A stretch of DNA of 64,000 nt, taken from positions 310,001 to 374,000 of the forward strand of contig NZ_FNUR01000002.1 of NCBI RefSeq assembly GCF_900108105.1, in the 5' to 3' direction. The DNA comes from Butyrivibrio sp. Su6. Its GTDB lineage: Bacteria > Bacillota > Clostridia > Lachnospirales > Lachnospiraceae. Below the pieces are notes generated by a model. That model ran no database searches and was not told the DNA's origin. It was given only the letters and a program-made list of their open reading frames with translations. Positions 42,545 to 52,478 of this stretch are shown in pieces. Numbering within the stretch: position 1 is the first letter of the stretch; every line of letters starts with the position of its first letter. A program made the position numbers and the translations under genes.

Positions 42545-45384
42545 CATATTCAGATTTTAAATATTGGTATGAAAATAATGGGGAGCTCCAGGAAATCTTT
42601 TCCTATGAAGACAATTTGAAGAACTATAGCAGAATTCCTCTTCATAGTGCAGATAAGTCCATAGACGCCATAGTAAAGCGGTCTTTTGAGTTCTTTTCGG
42701 GTTCCTTTAGTGGTAATCAGGGCCTTATTGAAGCATTTTTTATGATCATTTTATTGGTGATAAAAAAGGCTATGGAAACACCTGATGCTATAAGGGTTGT
42801 CTGCGTAGGTAGTGATATTAAATGGCTTACCTCTTTTATTGACGGAGCGGTAAAAGAAATGCATCCAGATTCTGAGTGCATTTTTGCTGGTACCAATGAT
42901 GTACAGATCAGTGGCTGTGATCTAAAAGTGGTGTCTCTTCTTTCTGGTGGGAATATACCTGAAAAAGATGATTGCGCATTTATTGTGGTTAAAGGTCATG
43001 AGGAAGGCCTTTATGAAGACTGTGATACTTACAATTTTGACATGATAGATGTTTTGACAGATTATAAGCCTGGCATGGCGCCTGAATACATTATTCCTAA
43101 AAGAAGCAAAGAAGTAAAACGTACAATTCACACTGTTGCGGCAATGACACCTCACAACAGAGCATTTAATAATTCTGAGCTTGTTAAGGCTATAGGACTT
43201 GTTCCTTATCTTTTGTACAAGGAAAAAGGTTGCAAGGTTTATCTTGTAGGACTTGATAAAACCGGAAATTATCCATCTAAGGAATTCGTTTCCGGAACAG
43301 AGATGGTTGAGCTTGATAGCTATGATCTTAAGTCCAAGGGAAAATGGCTAGAGGAAAATGGAAGCTCTATTGATTGCCTTATGCTTTATGGAACATATGA
43401 GGATAACATAAGTGTTTCCAAGATTTATAGGAAGGTTAATCCCTATGGAATTATCTATCTGGCACTTGATGCCAATTCCTATTGGGTAAATAACATTCCA
43501 CGCTTTGACAAGAAGTATGATGATTTCTATGAAAATTGTGATGTGATATCAACAACAACCGAAAACTTGCAGAAATTCATAGCTTTAAAGTGGAAGATGG
43601 ATATCGATGTTGTCAGATGCGGATATTATCCGGTTGGTGTAGGACCTGTTACTGAACCTGACTTTGACTCCAAAAAAAATGAGATATTAACTGTTGGCAG
43701 GATTGGTTCAAAGCAAAAGAGGAATGATGTCTTATTGGAAGCTTTTGCAAAGATAGCAGCAGAATTCCCTGATTGGACGCTCAAACTGGTAGGACCGGTC
43801 GCAGAAGAATTTAAGAGATATGTAGATGAGTATTATGTAAGTAACCCTGACCTTAAAGAGAAAGTTGTATTTACCGGCGAGATAACAGATAAAAGGGCGC
43901 TCCATGAAGAATTTCTTGCCGGCAAGATCTTTGCACTTACTTCAGATTTCGAAGGATTTCCAAACGTGCTTCCTGAAGCTATGAGTGCCGGATGCGCATT
44001 GGCTCTTACAGATATTGATATAGCCAAAGAGACTGTCGGTTACGGTCAAAACGGTGAAGTGGTGCCTACCGGAAATGCCAATGCTATGGCGGAAGCTCTT
44101 AGAAGTTTATGTCTGGATCAGGAAAAACTCAAAGGAAAATGCAAAAACTCCTTTAAAGATTATCGTGATAAATACGACTATAAAAAAATAGTAGATGAGC
44201 TATATACAGTACTAACCACGGTGGATAGAAAGGCATATGCCCGTGGGCCTCTTATATCAGTTGTGATGCCTGTTAAGAATAATGAGAGATTTTTCCATAA
44301 AGCGGTTGAAAGTGTCCTAAAACAAGAATACTCAAACTGGGAACTTATCATCGTGGAGGGGATATCATCCGATAAAACCGGCATCCTTGCTGATGATTAT
44401 GCAAAGGCTGATGACAGGATAAGTGTTATCCATGCAGATGAATGGATCTACGAAAGCCTTAATATAGGTGTTTCCATGGCAAAGGGAGACTATGTTACTT
44501 TTCTGAATTCAGATGACCTCTTTATGCCGGATGCACTGATGACAGCAGCAAACTACTTAAAGTGCTTTGGTACAGATATGTTTCTTTTTGCGGTTAATAC
44601 TACAAAGTGCGACGAGAATCAGAATATTCTGAGTCAGGATGCTGACAGTGTTATAGAGTACAGTAAGGAGCCTTTTGTATTTGAAGGAGACGCAGAGTGC
44701 AGGTACAGCTGGGGAAACATCATGAGGGCAGGGCTTCTTAATAATCAGCTTAATGTGTATAAAAAGAGTGTCATTAAGGATATCCGTTTTAGAAACGATA
44801 TTTTTGGAGCGGATTATTTCTTTAATCTTCAGGTTTTGCCAAAGGTTCATTCTTTTGCATATTACCCAAAGTGCCTGTACAGATTTAACTCATATGTGGA
44901 TGTATCAGGTATGAATGCATCTGTGGATAAATACTATTCGTATTCCCACAGCATGTATAACGATTTTTATCTTAAGAGCATTGAACTTTTTGCCACATAT
45001 GGGGTGCTGGATGAGAAGGCGCTTAGCATGTTCAGACAGATAAGAATAGCGAATTTCACAGGAGAACTTGTTTCATATACCTATGATAGCTGCAAGCTGA
45101 CTTTAGAAGAGAAATTAAGAGAGATATTTGCTTATACAAACGATCTAAGGGATGTGCTAATTTTGGAAAATCGTTTTGAAGATATAGAAGAACTGGTGCT
45201 CAAGATCAGCCATAACCTTATTTTAAGTAGCAATGAGAAGGTAGAAAAGCTAATCAATATCAGAAAAGGAGTAGAAACTCTTTTTGAAGATAAAGATCAG
45301 GATATCGAAGCTATACACAGACTTACATTTGATTACTACAATCCTGCGCACATAGGATTCAGCAGTTTAAAAAAACTTATATAA
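42532..45384 (+). CDS. GT4-GT2 fusion glycosyltransferase
   Basis: A 950-residue protein. Residues 1-195 are an unassigned alpha/beta part (VVCVGSDIKWLTSFIDGAV). About 199-560 is GT4/GT1-like: ILTVGRIGSKQKRNDVLLEAF near 385 and SDFEGFPNVLPEAMSAGCALA near 472 (donor-site EX7E block). About 573-800 is GT2: ISVVMPVKNNERFFHKAVESVL, VEGISSDKTG, LNSDDLFMPDA near 660. A helical tail ends it. Two catalytic folds in one chain suggest it adds two sugars in turn; that is inference. It starts inside the end of the previous gene, so they are coupled. Confidence 0.82.
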   Translation: MGRVTYSDFKYWYENNGELQEIFSYEDNLKNYSRIPLHSADKSIDAIVKRSFEFFSGSFSGNQGLIEAFFMIILLVIKKAMETPDAIRVVCVGSDIKWLTSFIDGAVKEMHPDSECIFAGTNDVQISGCDLKVVSLLSGGNIPEKDDCAFIVVKGHEEGLYEDCDTYNFDMIDVLTDYKPGMAPEYIIPKRSKEVKRTIHTVAAMTPHNRAFNNSELVKAIGLVPYLLYKEKGCKVYLVGLDKTGNYPSKEFVSGTEMVELDSYDLKSKGKWLEENGSSIDCLMLYGTYEDNISVSKIYRKVNPYGIIYLALDANSYWVNNIPRFDKKYDDFYENCDVISTTTENLQKFIALKWKMDIDVVRCGYYPVGVGPVTEPDFDSKKNEILTVGRIGSKQKRNDVLLEAFAKIAAEFPDWTLKLVGPVAEEFKRYVDEYYVSNPDLKEKVVFTGEITDKRALHEEFLAGKIFALTSDFEGFPNVLPEAMSAGCALALTDIDIAKETVGYGQNGEVVPTGNANAMAEALRSLCLDQEKLKGKCKNSFKDYRDKYDYKKIVDELYTVLTTVDRKAYARGPLISVVMPVKNNERFFHKAVESVLKQEYSNWELIIVEGISSDKTGILADDYAKADDRISVIHADEWIYESLNIGVSMAKGDYVTFLNSDDLFMPDALMTAANYLKCFGTDMFLFAVNTTKCDENQNILSQDADSVIEYSKEPFVFEGDAECRYSWGNIMRAGLLNNQLNVYKKSVIKDIRFRNDIFGADYFFNLQVLPKVHSFAYYPKCLYRFNSYVDVSGMNASVDKYYSYSHSMYNDFYLKSIELFATYGVLDEKALSMFRQIRIANFTGELVSYTYDSCKLTLEEKLREIFAYTNDLRDVLILENRFEDIEELVLKISHNLILSSNEKVEKLINIRKGVETLFEDKDQDIEAIHRLTFDYYNPAHIGFSSLKKLI

Positions 45385-45396
45385 GTGGAGGAGCAT

Positions 45397-46356
45397 ATGG
45401 ATAGTGTTTTTCAGGCAAGAATTGCTGCACTTGCAGAGAAATATCTAAAGGGTGAGGAAATATATAACGCTTTAAAGGAAAACAGACCGGAAGGAATGGA
45501 TGTTATCATCATTCCTCAACATATTGGTGATACGCTTTGGGATTTCGTTTTTTTGGATGCTTATAAGAAAAAGTATGGCTGCAAGCAGATATTGGCAGTA
45601 GTTCCTGAATATCAAACTGAACTGGCACGGCTATTTACGCAGATAGATGATGTGCTGGGACTTAAAGCTGAGGAAATTACAGCATTACAGTCTTATATCG
45701 GATTTAACCAGTTATGGTATTCAGATCATATCAGGTATGGCTTTTTCCATTATACAATTTCACTTAATAAATCAGGTGTGTCCTTTTATTTCACATTTAT
45801 GGGGCCCAGAGACCATGATTTCATGAACAAATCAAGGCGGGATTTTTTGGGACTTGATGACGATTGCATAAAGAATGGTGCCATAGCACCAAATCCTCCG
45901 GAAAGTGCCAGCAAATATAGCAATGCAGTCATGATTCTTCCTACAGCCAAGTCTCAACCAGGAGATATTCCAGAGTCATTTTGGAAAAAGATGGCTGATA
46001 TGATAAAAGATAAGGGCTATGAGGTCTATTGTAATTACAACAATCTCCCTTATGAAACATTAGTTGAAGGAACCAAGCCTTTATCAACCAAATTGGTAGA
46101 GTTATACAATTTATCAAGATCCTTTAAGAGATTTATTGGTTTCAGGAGCGGAATACTTGATTTGATTGCTCTTGGAGAGGGTAATATCACCTGCTTACAT
46201 CCTACATATAAGGATATTGACGGACTTGTAATGGAAAGAAACGCCAATATATCTGACCATTTATATCAATTAAATGCTCTGGAATCTTTACAGTCATACC
46301 AGTACAGATCTGAGTGGGAAGATGAACTATTAAAAGCGATCGTAGAAAACATTTAA
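45397..46356 (+). CDS. GT9-like protein
   Basis: A 319-residue protein matching the N-terminal module of the 37309 gene: EEIYNALKENRPEGMDVIIIPQHIGDTLWDFVFLDAYKKK at the start and FKRFIGFRSGILDLIALGE near 245. The GD..W turn and the late G-x-RSG-x-xD block recall ADP-heptose:LPS-type (GT9) enzymes, but the likeness is by eye. ATG 45397 is chosen because GGAGG sits five bases upstream; the GTG at 45385 overlaps it. Tight operon spacing. Confidence 0.65.
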   Translation: MDSVFQARIAALAEKYLKGEEIYNALKENRPEGMDVIIIPQHIGDTLWDFVFLDAYKKKYGCKQILAVVPEYQTELARLFTQIDDVLGLKAEEITALQSYIGFNQLWYSDHIRYGFFHYTISLNKSGVSFYFTFMGPRDHDFMNKSRRDFLGLDDDCIKNGAIAPNPPESASKYSNAVMILPTAKSQPGDIPESFWKKMADMIKDKGYEVYCNYNNLPYETLVEGTKPLSTKLVELYNLSRSFKRFIGFRSGILDLIALGEGNITCLHPTYKDIDGLVMERNANISDHLYQLNALESLQSYQYRSEWEDELLKAIVENI

Positions 46357-46373
46357 ACTGTAGGGGAGTAGGA

Positions 46374-47423
46374 ATGGATCATTCTGAACTTGAAAAAAAA
46401 ATAGAAGATCTGGAAAAGGAAAATGAGGCTTTGGTAAAGTGGCAGTCTGAGATAAATGGATTATTGTCACAGCTCATTCAGATAATTGAAGGGCGTAAAT
46501 CAGCTGATGAAAACACAGAGGCACAGATTGCTGCGATCTATAAGATGGCAAGGATAAACAGATATAGGATAGACAGCCTTCCTTATGAGCTTGCGGCACC
46601 TGACTACAAGGTGGATGTTATTTATCCGAAGATGCTGTCAATCGAAGAGACTCTCCGTCTTATTATCGAGGAAAAGAAATCTGTTGCAAGGCTGGGGGAC
46701 GGCGAGTTTGCTGCAATAGCCGGGACCAAAAGATGGAATTTCCAAGGCGAATCAGAAGAACTTGGAAGGAGGCTGCGGGAAGTATTAGAGGTAGATGTTC
46801 CTGATCTTTTGGTTGGTCTTAATCCTAATTTCTATAGTTCATTGCAAGGCCTTGAAGAAGATGATGCAGATGGCGTAAGAGCGTATATGAGACCTATGGT
46901 CAGACGTTTCCATTCTGAACTTTTAAAAAAAGACAAGATCTATGCCAATGGAGTTATGCATAGAATGGAAAATGACGGGGATGTTAATCTCCTTAAGAAA
47001 ATCTGGGAAGAAAGAAAAGTCACCATAATAGAAGGCCAGTACACCAGAATGGGTGTTGGAAATGACCTTTTAAATGGTGCTTTAGAGATAACAAGAATTC
47101 TGGCACCTTCTGAAAATGCATTTGAAAAATATCAGCAGATTTATGATGAGGCAATAAAGAGGGATGAAGATACACTATTTTTGATCTCTCTTGGTCCTAC
47201 AGCAACAGTTTTGGCATATGACCTGTGCAAAGCCGGATATCAGGCTGTAGACATTGGACATATAGATCTGATCTATGAAAAATATAAAAGAGGCTTATCA
47301 AGTCTGTATGAGGTCAATATCCCTTACAAATACTGCAATAATGATGAGATCGGTGAAAGAAGGCAGATAGAAGATGTAAAGGATGAGCAGTACGAAAGAC
47401 AGATAGTTGCAAGAGTTTACTAA
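46374..47423 (+). CDS. GT-D fold (DUF1792) glycosyltransferase
   Basis: A 349-residue protein. After a coiled-coil N-terminus (about 1-45) comes the DUF1792 domain: SVARLGDGEFAAIAG near residue 103 (the DGE metal/donor motif), LLVGLNPNFYSSLQG, then a late ISLGPTATVLAYDLCKAGYQAVDIGHID near 266. In streptococci this fold (the third domain in Fap1 glycosylation) transfers glucose to an O-glycan on a surface protein. Here it suggests protein O-glycosylation in the island. It is 18 bases after the previous gene. Confidence 0.85.
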   Translation: MDHSELEKKIEDLEKENEALVKWQSEINGLLSQLIQIIEGRKSADENTEAQIAAIYKMARINRYRIDSLPYELAAPDYKVDVIYPKMLSIEETLRLIIEEKKSVARLGDGEFAAIAGTKRWNFQGESEELGRRLREVLEVDVPDLLVGLNPNFYSSLQGLEEDDADGVRAYMRPMVRRFHSELLKKDKIYANGVMHRMENDGDVNLLKKIWEERKVTIIEGQYTRMGVGNDLLNGALEITRILAPSENAFEKYQQIYDEAIKRDEDTLFLISLGPTATVLAYDLCKAGYQAVDIGHIDLIYEKYKRGLSSLYEVNIPYKYCNNDEIGERRQIEDVKDEQYERQIVARVY

Positions 47424-47441
47424 TTCAGCAAAGGAGGCAAT

Positions 47442-49541
47442 ATGCTTGATTATATAATCGTTCAGGCAGGAGGAAAAGGATCCCGAATGCAGGTGCTTAC
47501 CAGAAATAAGCCAAAAGCTTTGGTTCCGGTAAATAACCTTCCAATGATTTTTCACTTATTTAAAAAATATCCTGAAAAGAAATACATAATCATCGGAGAC
47601 TATAAATTTGATGTTCTTGAACGTTATTTGCGTGAATTTGCCACAGTAGATTATAAGCTTGTGTCGGGGACTGGGCATGCAGGAACATGCGCTGGACTTT
47701 CGGATGCACTCAGTTATGTACCGGACGGTGAAAGGTTTATGTTAATCTGGTGCGATCTTGTGCTGTCTGATGATTATGAGATTCCTGAAACAGATAACAA
47801 TATCATTGGTATCTCCAAAGATTTTACCTGTCGATGGAAATATGAGAATAATGAATTTGTAGAAGAACGAAGCGATGAATATGGCGTTGCCGGTCATTTT
47901 ATATTTAAGGATAAGAGCTTTATAAATGACATTCCTGCGGATGGAGAGTTTGTACGTTATTTAAAAGGAAAAGGACTTAAATTTGAAGAACAGCCTTTGT
48001 ATAGGACTAAGGAATATGGGCTGTACAGCGAGTGGAACAAACTTCCCAAAATGAGATGCAGGCCTTTTAATAAGATCACTATAGATAACGATAAGGTGAT
48101 AAAAGAAGGTATTGATGAGCAAGGTAAGAGGCTCGCAATTAGAGAATGTGCCTGGTATCAGAAAATGCAGGGAAAAAACTTTGATGGAATACCTGCAATT
48201 TATTCTTATGATCCTTTAGTAATGGAATTGGTTGATGGTAAGAATATTTATGAATACACCTATCTTCCTACTGAGCAAAAGAAATATGTTCTTGAAAAGA
48301 TAATTGGAAAGCTCAAAGAGATACATCAGATGGAAAGCGCTCCCTATGACGAGGAGAGCTATAGAGTGGCTTATCTTGATAAGACCTATGACAGGCTAAA
48401 AAAGGTTAGAAATCTTGTGCCATTTGCCAATGACCCTGTGGTTACTATTAACGGTAGAGAGTGTAGAAATATCTTTTTCCACAAGGAAGAAGTAGAACGC
48501 CTTGTAATGCAGTATGCTCCAAGGGAATTCGTCCTTATTCACGGCGATTGTACGTTTAGTAACACAGTCCTTCGCCATGACTCTGATCCTGTATTCATAG
48601 ATCCTAGAGGTTATTTTGGGAATACCGAGTTCTATGGTGATGCAGCTTATGATTGGGTTAAGCTATATTATAGCCTTTTTAGTAATTACGATCAGTTTAA
48701 TCTAAAGAGATTTAGTCTTGATATAAGGGAAAAGGATGTAACGTTAGATATAGGTTCTAACAGTTGGGAAAATATGGAAGAGTATTTCTTTGACTTGTTA
48801 GAGGGTGAAGTTACAAGACGCCAGGTTAAGATATTATTAGCTATTATTTGGTTAAGCCTTACTACTTATGCCTGGGAAGACTATGACTCAATATGTGGAG
48901 CTTTTTACAATGGACTGTATTATCTTGAAGAAGCTCTTGGAATGGAAAGTGCTTATAGTTATTTTTCCAGAAATATGAACTTTATCAACAGTGCACTTCG
49001 GGGAATATCCATGAGTGAGATGGACAGGCTTATACTTGATTGTGAGAAAGCATTGAAAGGTGGGCACAAGGTCATTGCATCAGGCCTTGGCAAAAACGTT
49101 CCTATTTGCGAAAAATTTGAGGGAACGATGGTTTCTCTTGGACTCGATGCAAGATTCTTACACACTAATTCTGCCGTACATGGCGAGATGGGACTGGTTC
49201 ATCCGGGTGATGTGCTTATAATTCTCACTAAGAGCGGAAGCACTACAGAGTCGGTATATCTGGCAGAGTTAATAAAAAAGAGAAAAGGTGTAAAGCTGTG
49301 GCTTATGAGCTGTAATGAAAATGGAAGCGTAGTGAAGTATGCAGACAATAAGCTTATTATTCCTCTTGAGCATGAGGGCGATCCATGGAATATAATCCCC
49401 AACAATTCCACTACATGCTTTTTAATCGTATTACAGATGATTGCCATGCAGCTAGCCAGAAGGATGGATGTTTCATTGGATAGATTCAAGGAAAATCATC
49501 CAGGAGGAGCAATTGGCGAGATATTATCAGTTGAGAATTGA
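47442..49541 (+). CDS. Trifunctional nucleotidyltransferase-kinase-SIS isomerase
   Basis: A 699-residue fusion of three enzymes for making an activated sugar. Residues about 1-200 are a nucleotidyltransferase: GGKGSRMQVLT at 10-20 (NTP loop), IWCDLVLSDD near 101. About 205-500 is an aminoglycoside-phosphotransferase/choline-kinase-like kinase: VLIHGDCTFSNTVL near 365 (catalytic base region) and FIDPRGY near 386 (metal aspartate). About 510-699 is a SIS domain of the KpsF/KdsD kind: ASGLGKN near 547, VHGEMG, LTKSGSTTE near 594 and NHPGGAIGE near 685. Isomerase, kinase and nucleotidyltransferase act in series in NDP-heptose and related routes. AAAGGAGG precedes ATG 47442. The sugar and the nucleotide are not decided by sequence. 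Confidence 0.85.
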   Translation: MLDYIIVQAGGKGSRMQVLTRNKPKALVPVNNLPMIFHLFKKYPEKKYIIIGDYKFDVLERYLREFATVDYKLVSGTGHAGTCAGLSDALSYVPDGERFMLIWCDLVLSDDYEIPETDNNIIGISKDFTCRWKYENNEFVEERSDEYGVAGHFIFKDKSFINDIPADGEFVRYLKGKGLKFEEQPLYRTKEYGLYSEWNKLPKMRCRPFNKITIDNDKVIKEGIDEQGKRLAIRECAWYQKMQGKNFDGIPAIYSYDPLVMELVDGKNIYEYTYLPTEQKKYVLEKIIGKLKEIHQMESAPYDEESYRVAYLDKTYDRLKKVRNLVPFANDPVVTINGRECRNIFFHKEEVERLVMQYAPREFVLIHGDCTFSNTVLRHDSDPVFIDPRGYFGNTEFYGDAAYDWVKLYYSLFSNYDQFNLKRFSLDIREKDVTLDIGSNSWENMEEYFFDLLEGEVTRRQVKILLAIIWLSLTTYAWEDYDSICGAFYNGLYYLEEALGMESAYSYFSRNMNFINSALRGISMSEMDRLILDCEKALKGGHKVIASGLGKNVPICEKFEGTMVSLGLDARFLHTNSAVHGEMGLVHPGDVLIILTKSGSTTESVYLAELIKKRKGVKLWLMSCNENGSVVKYADNKLIIPLEHEGDPWNIIPNNSTTCFLIVLQMIAMQLARRMDVSLDRFKENHPGGAIGEILSVEN

Positions 49542-49552
49542 GGCGTAGATAG

Positions 49553-51013
49553 ATGGAATACTCGGCAGCTTTTAAAAAAATTGTTGTAGAAAAATTTAAT
49601 CAGGTAGAAAAAGATACAGCAATAGCAGTGCAATATGTTGGTCAGGATGATTTCAGAAATATTGTTACGACTGCACAGCAGAATATGCTTGCTTTTTCTA
49701 AATATATTGAAGTGACTTTTGAATTTTTTTCTACACATAAGTATTCAAATATTGCGCTGATATCTATAGAAGATCCTGAAAGAGCAAGGATACTTGAAAT
49801 ATTGCAAAGTCTTATGCAGGATGCTCTTGCTATTATGGAGCAATACGCAAAGTGTCTTGATGAGACAGAGGAAAGTAATATAGTTGATCGCCTTCATATC
49901 ATAAAGGATAAGGCTGGAGTCATATCACTAAAGATAAGATTTGATGTTCCTGCGCCTCCGATGGAAACCATAGTAGATGCCAGTTTATTAGAAATATGCA
50001 AAAATATGGTTAAACTTACTGCCATAAGTAAGGACTATTACACATTGAATAAGATGTGGCATTTTTCAGTGAGGAAGATATATCCGAGGATTGAACTTTC
50101 TGATACTGCAATTGTGATTCAGGGTCCTGTTCTTTATGAAGGGGATTTTACATTAGAGACTCTTTTGTACTACAGAAGGCTGTATCCTGTTACAACTATT
50201 ATCCTGTCTACCTGGGCTGGTGAAGTTACAACTGAATTGAGATACATGGTTGAAGCGGTAGGAATCGTAGTATTAGAAAACGAAAAGCCTGAGATCACAG
50301 GAAAGACAAATGTAAAATTGCAGGCACTTAGTTCATTAAAGGGGATAGAACTTGCTGAAAGAGATAAGAATATAAAATATGTATTAAAGACCAGAACAGA
50401 TCAGAGATTCTTTTTACCGGATTTCTTGAACTATATGAGAAATATGATGAGTCTGTATCCGGTTCGCCGGAAGGAACTTGAGGGCAGAATAGAGTTTCTT
50501 GGCGGATATTCATCTCTTTTGACATATCCATTCAGACTGACAGATTTCATGACTTTCGGAACTGTTGGAGATATAAAAAGGTTTTATTCATGTTCCTGTG
50601 AAGATGAGAGATTGGAAAACGCTTATCCAGATGAGAAAGGCACAGGATATCAGTATGATAGGGTGCTCAGGCTTACCCCTAGAGACGATGTATTCTCGGT
50701 TTTGGGCTATACTAAAGACGAGAGGCTGGCCTTATGTCAAAAGATAGGCCCATATAAGGATCCGGAATCTTATCTTGCCGGAAGCTTTTATGAGAGGGCT
50801 ATATTAGGAAGAATTATTGAACAAAGTGATGATGAACTGATGCATTACTGGGAGTTTCTTAAAAATGCTGCAATCATAATTGATCCCTTGCAGCTTATGT
50901 TCTATTGGAAAAAATATGACAACGAATACATGACTAACAATCCGCTTATTGCTGATGGCGGCCTTACTAATAGCACGTGGTTACAGATTTATCTTCATGA
51001 ATTTGAGGAGTGA
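49553..51013 (+). CDS. WavE-type glycan biosynthesis protein, second copy
   Basis: A 486-residue relative of the 36054 gene with a longer helical N-terminus (about 1-180). The WavE core is clear: AIVIQGPVLYEGDFTLETLLYYRRLYP near residue 187, LSTWAGE near 220, LKTRTDQRFFLPD near 280, FMTFGTVGDIKRFY near 330. It has a weak ribosome binding site and follows the trifunctional gene by 11 bases. The HAD gene starts one base after its stop codon. Confidence 0.8.
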   Translation: MEYSAAFKKIVVEKFNQVEKDTAIAVQYVGQDDFRNIVTTAQQNMLAFSKYIEVTFEFFSTHKYSNIALISIEDPERARILEILQSLMQDALAIMEQYAKCLDETEESNIVDRLHIIKDKAGVISLKIRFDVPAPPMETIVDASLLEICKNMVKLTAISKDYYTLNKMWHFSVRKIYPRIELSDTAIVIQGPVLYEGDFTLETLLYYRRLYPVTTIILSTWAGEVTTELRYMVEAVGIVVLENEKPEITGKTNVKLQALSSLKGIELAERDKNIKYVLKTRTDQRFFLPDFLNYMRNMMSLYPVRRKELEGRIEFLGGYSSLLTYPFRLTDFMTFGTVGDIKRFYSCSCEDERLENAYPDEKGTGYQYDRVLRLTPRDDVFSVLGYTKDERLALCQKIGPYKDPESYLAGSFYERAILGRIIEQSDDELMHYWEFLKNAAIIIDPLQLMFYWKKYDNEYMTNNPLIADGGLTNSTWLQIYLHEFEE

Positions 51014-51014
51014 T

Positions 51015-51389
51015 ATGGAAAATATAGTTTTATCAGAGCTTGGACATACCTGGATATTGGATATCGATGGTACTATAGTGAAGCACAACGGCTACAAGAT
51101 AGATGGAGAAGACACTTTTTTACCTGGGGCAAAGGAATTTCTAAATGGAATTCCCAAGGAGGATATGATCGTGTTCATTACATCCAGAACAGATGAATAT
51201 CGTGAAAAAACAATAGAATTCCTGAAAAGGAATTCTATCAGATACGACAGTATCATATTTAATGCGCCCTATGGGGAGAGGATACTACTTAATGATGATA
51301 AGCCAAGCGGCCTGAAAATGGGCATGGTTCTTAATCTGAAAAGAGATTTATTTCCTGAAATAGATGTTACCATTGATGAAAAGCTGTAA
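51015..51389 (+). CDS. Small HAD-type phosphatase
   Basis: A 124-residue HAD protein: WILDIDGTIVKHNGYK near residue 13 (nucleophile and acid aspartates), VFITSRTDEYREKT near 54 (motif II) and LLNDDKPSG near 94 (motif IV). It is a cap-less HAD, in the size range of HisB-N/GmhB-like or capsule-linked phosphatases. The start is ATG 51015, after GAGGAG; the frame is open upstream inside the WavE gene. Near the trifunctional enzyme it could supply the phosphatase step of NDP-sugar synthesis. Confidence 0.75.
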   Translation: MENIVLSELGHTWILDIDGTIVKHNGYKIDGEDTFLPGAKEFLNGIPKEDMIVFITSRTDEYREKTIEFLKRNSIRYDSIIFNAPYGERILLNDDKPSGLKMGMVLNLKRDLFPEIDVTIDEKL

Positions 51390-51394
51390 CTGTT

Positions 51395-52366
51395 TCAGAT
51401 AGGAAAATAGCTGTCCCCTACTTTTATCTTGCCGTCATTGTACTCACCCATGGTGCCGCTTTCTAAGATGGCTTTATAGAACTGTTCCGGAGATAATTTT
51501 TCTCTGTAATGAGGATCTCTAAAGAGGCCCGCCAGCATATCTTCAGTTTCTTGGTATTTTTCAAAGGTCGCGGCGTGATAATCTTTAGAGAGCCACTTTA
51601 TATCTTCAGGAGTGATATCAGAGATATCCACAAAGAAGTTGGCATTTCTGAAGGATTTCCACTTTCTGAGCATGTATGCAGATTGGTGACGCATTGCCAC
51701 AAAGGTTCCAAAGGTTTCGAACTCGGAAAAACCAAGCTTTAGATTATCGGTTCCTACAGCTGACAGAATTTTTTCATAAAAGGCATTTCCTTCAAAACTT
51801 GTTTTCTCAATTTCATCGATCATTTCAAGCATATAATCTTTATTAAATAACATATGTTCAGATATGAAGGAGTCCTGAATTATCTTGGTATAACCAAAGA
51901 GTCTCTCAATGGTGACAAAATAGCTGGTATTGTATTCAGGTTTGATATCAAAGTATGGCTTGTCATTTTCTGCGAACATGTCTATTTTTTTTACAGGAAT
52001 AGTATCTACATCCCAGGAAAGGTAGTAGTCTTCTTTGCAAACTGTGGCATATGCCATCTTAAGAAACTGCTGATAATACCAGTTTACTGTGGATATGGCC
52101 TTGGTAGTGGCAGCAGCTAATATTGGATCAAAAACTTCTTTTACCTTGGAGAAAGGTACCAGAGAGTTTTCGTTTATATAATCAATCTGAAGATCGGAAT
52201 CGTCAGTTTCGTTAACTAATGGTTCCAGAGAAGATGGACCTATAAATACGATCTTGCTTACAGGGAGAAATTCAAACAGGTAATGGAGTGTATCTTTTGC
52301 CCTGTTAAAATCCTCCGGGATAGCAGGAATAATGCAAGGAAACATGGTATTATTTGGATTTGTCAT
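51395..52366 (-). CDS. DUF6492 family protein
   Basis: A 323-residue stand-alone DUF6492 protein on the minus strand: FPCIIPAIPEDFNRAKD, VNWYYQQFLKMAYATV near residue 93, SWDVDTIPVKKID near 119, FSEFETFGTFVAMRHQSAYMLR near 220. It is the third DUF6492 module here and the most divergent. The WDVDT block resembles a GT-A DxD site. GGAGG lies seven bases before the ATG. Its 3' end is only 5 bases from the converging HAD gene and there is no clear terminator between them. Confidence 0.75.
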   Translation of the reverse strand: MTNPNNTMFPCIIPAIPEDFNRAKDTLHYLFEFLPVSKIVFIGPSSLEPLVNETDDSDLQIDYINENSLVPFSKVKEVFDPILAAATTKAISTVNWYYQQFLKMAYATVCKEDYYLSWDVDTIPVKKIDMFAENDKPYFDIKPEYNTSYFVTIERLFGYTKIIQDSFISEHMLFNKDYMLEMIDEIEKTSFEGNAFYEKILSAVGTDNLKLGFSEFETFGTFVAMRHQSAYMLRKWKSFRNANFFVDISDITPEDIKWLSKDYHAATFEKYQETEDMLAGLFRDPHYREKLSPEQFYKAILESGTMGEYNDGKIKVGDSYFPI

Positions 52367-52425
52367 ACAGGTACCTCCGATATATGTATATTAGTCATTA
52401 TAACAAAAATTAACGGTATATGGTG

Positions 52426-52431
52426 TATAAT
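52426..52431 (+). promoter_or_regulatory. Possible -10 box restarting the plus-strand unit
   Basis: TATAAT at 52426-52431 upstream of the GT4 gene, in the gap after the minus-strand gene where a new promoter is needed. No good -35 is seen. Confidence 0.35.
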
Positions 52432-52478
52432 TAAGCATAACAACGAGTTTGAATACAGTTTTGGAAGATGGAGATGTA

